From Auanema rhodensis (lineage: Eukaryota > Nematoda > Chromadorea > Rhabditida > Rhabditidae), in contig OZ059894.1 in NCBI GenBank assembly GCA_964057225.1, positions 9,496,131 to 9,560,130 on the forward strand: a DNA stretch of 64,000 nt, read 5' to 3'. Below the pieces are notes generated by a model. That model saw nothing but the letters and a program-made list of their open reading frames with translations. It was not told where the DNA came from and did no database searches. The position numbers and the translations under genes are program-made. The stretch's first letter is position 1, and the number at the start of each line of letters is the position of its first letter. Shown one piece after another: positions 61,580-64,000 of this stretch.

Positions 61580-62287
61580 TTGGACCACAAACTTTATTGT
61601 GTTTTCCATTCCATTATGTGCTTCATCTTCTACCATTACATTCATTCATTCATTTCTGCTTTATATTGATCTCATCTGATTCCTGGAGAAATTAAATTTT
61701 TTTTACAAGAAATACGTAAATGTTAGTATGAGAGTACAACCCCTTTTCGCACTTTTGCACACAAAAACGAAAATGATCATCTGAACAGCTTGTAAACGAT
61801 GCTGTTATCTGCAAAATTTGTATGAAAACGACTTCAAAATTTGAGAAAATAATACAATTTAAACAAAATGAAAACAAACAAAAGTGTGTGTGTTGTATGT
61901 ATGTATGCATATAAGGTATTATTATTGAAATTTTATACAAAACAATGAAAGCTAGAAAGATTGAATGATAATCATATAATCAATTAAACTTTAACTATAT
62001 GATATACATCGATAACACATAATTAACAGTTTTTAGAAATATATTATTATTGAGAAAGTGAATGTATGTAATGAATAGAAATGGAAATGAACCAGATGTC
62101 TGGCTGGCTACGCAGTTCACGCAAATAAAATTTATTTTCTTTCCAGAATATCTTAAAGATACTAAAGATAATCCAGAGTATTAATCAGAATTTTGATTAT
62201 ATGAATAAAAAGTTTTTTTTACGACCCGTAAAAATGGAAAATAAGAACAAAAAAAGAATTGAATATACTATATGAAGTGAGATATAT

Positions 62288-62328
<41 letters not shown>

Positions 62329-64000
62329 GGCTGATCAAGAATATGCTTAAGCAAACTTAGTGGACAATAAATTTTATGTTTCTGATAGAATAGTGCACGT
62401 TATGGACAATTTTTCAAGTTTCTTCACCTAAGACAGATGAAAGTGGCCGCTAAAATTTTGGTGGAAAAGCAACAGAAAATTTAAAAATGATCGTAAAAAT
62501 GTTAATTTGCGTTGTTCTTTTAAAGACACAAAAATGCGGTTGCGAGTGTAGTTTTTGACGTAATCAACTAAAAATCATTTTTCGAATTCTGATGGAGTCC
62601 TCTGCTAATCATGTTAGAACACCATTTTCGGTATTTCTTTTAATTCAAGTTGAAGTACAAATTGAAAAAAAAGAGATTTTATAGAATTGTGTGAGAAACA
62701 TGCGTTACGATTTGAACTGTTTTAAAATAAAATAAGGAAGATGATGATGATAATGAAGACGATGAAATGAAATTCAAAAATTAAAAGAAAGTTGTGTGGT
62801 TTAACATGAATCCGTAACACGATTATTTGAAAATAATTTGACGAAATGATCAATCTACATATACAGCTGGCCATACAAATAGAAAATACTGAATCTGAAG
62901 CTTGACCGCCGCTTGTTCATCATTTTTGGAGTTTTGTTTGAAATTGAGATCAAACACTTTGATTGGGGTGAGACCTTCATCATCATCAACACCAGCATTC
63001 AATCACTAACATCATCATCATCGTTCATATTGAGAACGATATGACGTTGTCACAGAGACTAGGTGGGCTGTGGAAAGCAAAACACCGAGTATGATTCTTT
63101 GCTTTTTTCATTTTTTTCATAAATTGTCTCAACACTGTTTAACAGCTACATATTTCGCTGAACAACTGAACGTCTTGTGATTGTAAGTGATTTTCTGGTG
63201 AAAATCTTCTGAATAAATTGAATAAAAACCATGGAGAGATGTGATTGAGAGGCTAAATGCTTGAAATGACAAATCGCTTATTTCATTCAGATCATATGCC
63301 GGTCTTCAGTTTATTTGTCCTTTTTTTGCCGTCTTTTTGACCTAGAAGCTAATACTGGTTTCATCAAACACTGGCGCCATGTCTCGTCTGCTCCGGATTG
63401 GAACAATAGGCTTGTAGACAACAAGCGACGTAGATGTAAGGTGATGCCCTTTCACGTCAACGCACTTCATCTGGATCTGATCTCGTCCATCATATTGTCT
63501 ATCCGTTCTGTTCTTTACTTCATCTTTTTAACATCACGTTGCTGGTTTCTCGCGCCTGTTAATCAAATCCAGACCTCCATTTCGCCTTTTCCGATTTATC
63601 GCCCTTTTTCCTTGAGAAATATCTCTATCCCCTTACTCTCTCTAGCTTTCCCCTTCCGTTTTTTCTCTCATTTATCACCGAAGATAGCTTAAATGATTCT
63701 TCTTTTCTACGTTTATTCCAACTGGTGTGCATCCAGAGAGTCTCTATCTACTTGTTTCAAGGAATAGAGGCAAGTGGAAGTGTCCCTGCTGGACCGAAAT
63801 CCAAACTTTCTTCTAATGGGTCATTAAACCATTTGGCGCCGATAAGCCATCACATATAAAAACTTGTGGAGATCCGATGTCTCAACTATTTAGATCTGTG
63901 AAATGCCCTCAGGTTGTTGTGCCCATCTGAGTACCGTATCCATCGCTTAATTTCAACGTTTTCTTATGCTTTTAAATTATATATTTGTTATTTGAACTGC
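61580..64000. other. right flank without a recognised gene
   Basis: 2.4 kb. It holds the 3' UTR of the orphan gene, a GA microsatellite at 62290-62327, CATCAT repeats near 62975-63020, and less AT-rich sequence from about 63300 to the end in which a 125-codon frame is open. Nothing in that frame resembles a known protein, but the composition could mean promoter or exon sequence of a gene outside the window. Confidence 0.45.
62290..62327. repeat. (GA)19 microsatellite
   Basis: Pure GA run about 38 bp long, 3' of the orphan gene. Confidence 0.93.

Noticed and set aside
63315-63692. 125-codon open frame near the right edge
   Set aside because: No recognisable motif, no signal peptide or splice partner; Ser/Phe/Leu-rich as expected of pyrimidine-rich DNA. 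Left as unexplained flank.
1-64000. Possible CRISPR arrays, transposons, rRNA, or horizontally acquired bacterial genes
   Set aside because: No spaced direct repeats, transposase or reverse transcriptase motifs, rRNA segments or intronless bacterial-like genes were seen.

Overview
This is eukaryotic DNA from a nematode, probably a chromadorean. It is AT-rich, and nearly all introns are 40-110 nt with T-rich ...TTTCAG acceptors. The gene set is typical of the group: a cathepsin-like aspartic protease close to C. elegans ASP-1, a secreted C-type lectin, a TIL-domain protein, an UNC-87 calponin-repeat protein, a two-pore K+ channel and a divergent GSK-3-like kinase. The genus cannot be fixed from sequence alone. 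Most exons are too short to show up as single long reading frames, so the gene models below were spliced by hand and checked for intron phase.

Layout. 1-3.9 kb: a GSK-3-like kinase, closely followed on the same strand by a small single-pass membrane protein in an operon-like arrangement. 3.9-15.6 kb: a long block without a recognisable gene, full of CT-rich tracts. 15.6-19.3 kb: KLHDC3 and RCE1 in tandem (+). 19.6-22.8 kb: a TWIK-type channel (-) with two alternative N-terminal cassettes. 22.8-29.4 kb: no clear gene. 29.4-38.5 kb: mostly secreted proteins (aspartic protease -, BTB protein -, C-type lectin +, TIL/mucin-like protein +). 38.7 kb: tRNA-Leu(CAG). 39-51.7 kb: compact housekeeping, cilium and muscle block (degenerate histidine phosphatase -, insulin-degrading enzyme +, BBS-8 - with a perfect X-box, UNC-87 -). 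55.2-56.8 kb: two paralogous small secreted peptide genes (-) ending in Tyr-Arg-Pro-Gly. 60.8-61.6 kb: an orphan coiled-coil-like protein (+). The rest is AT-rich or CT/GA-microsatellite DNA.

The genes do not form one pathway. The most novel items are the tandem YRPG peptide precursors, the GSK-3-like kinase that has lost all three primed-phosphate-pocket residues and sits beside a membrane-protein cistron, the K+ channel with mutually exclusive first-helix exons, and the phosphoglycerate-mutase-fold protein that has lost half of its catalytic residues. No TE coding sequence, CRISPR array or bacterial gene was seen.
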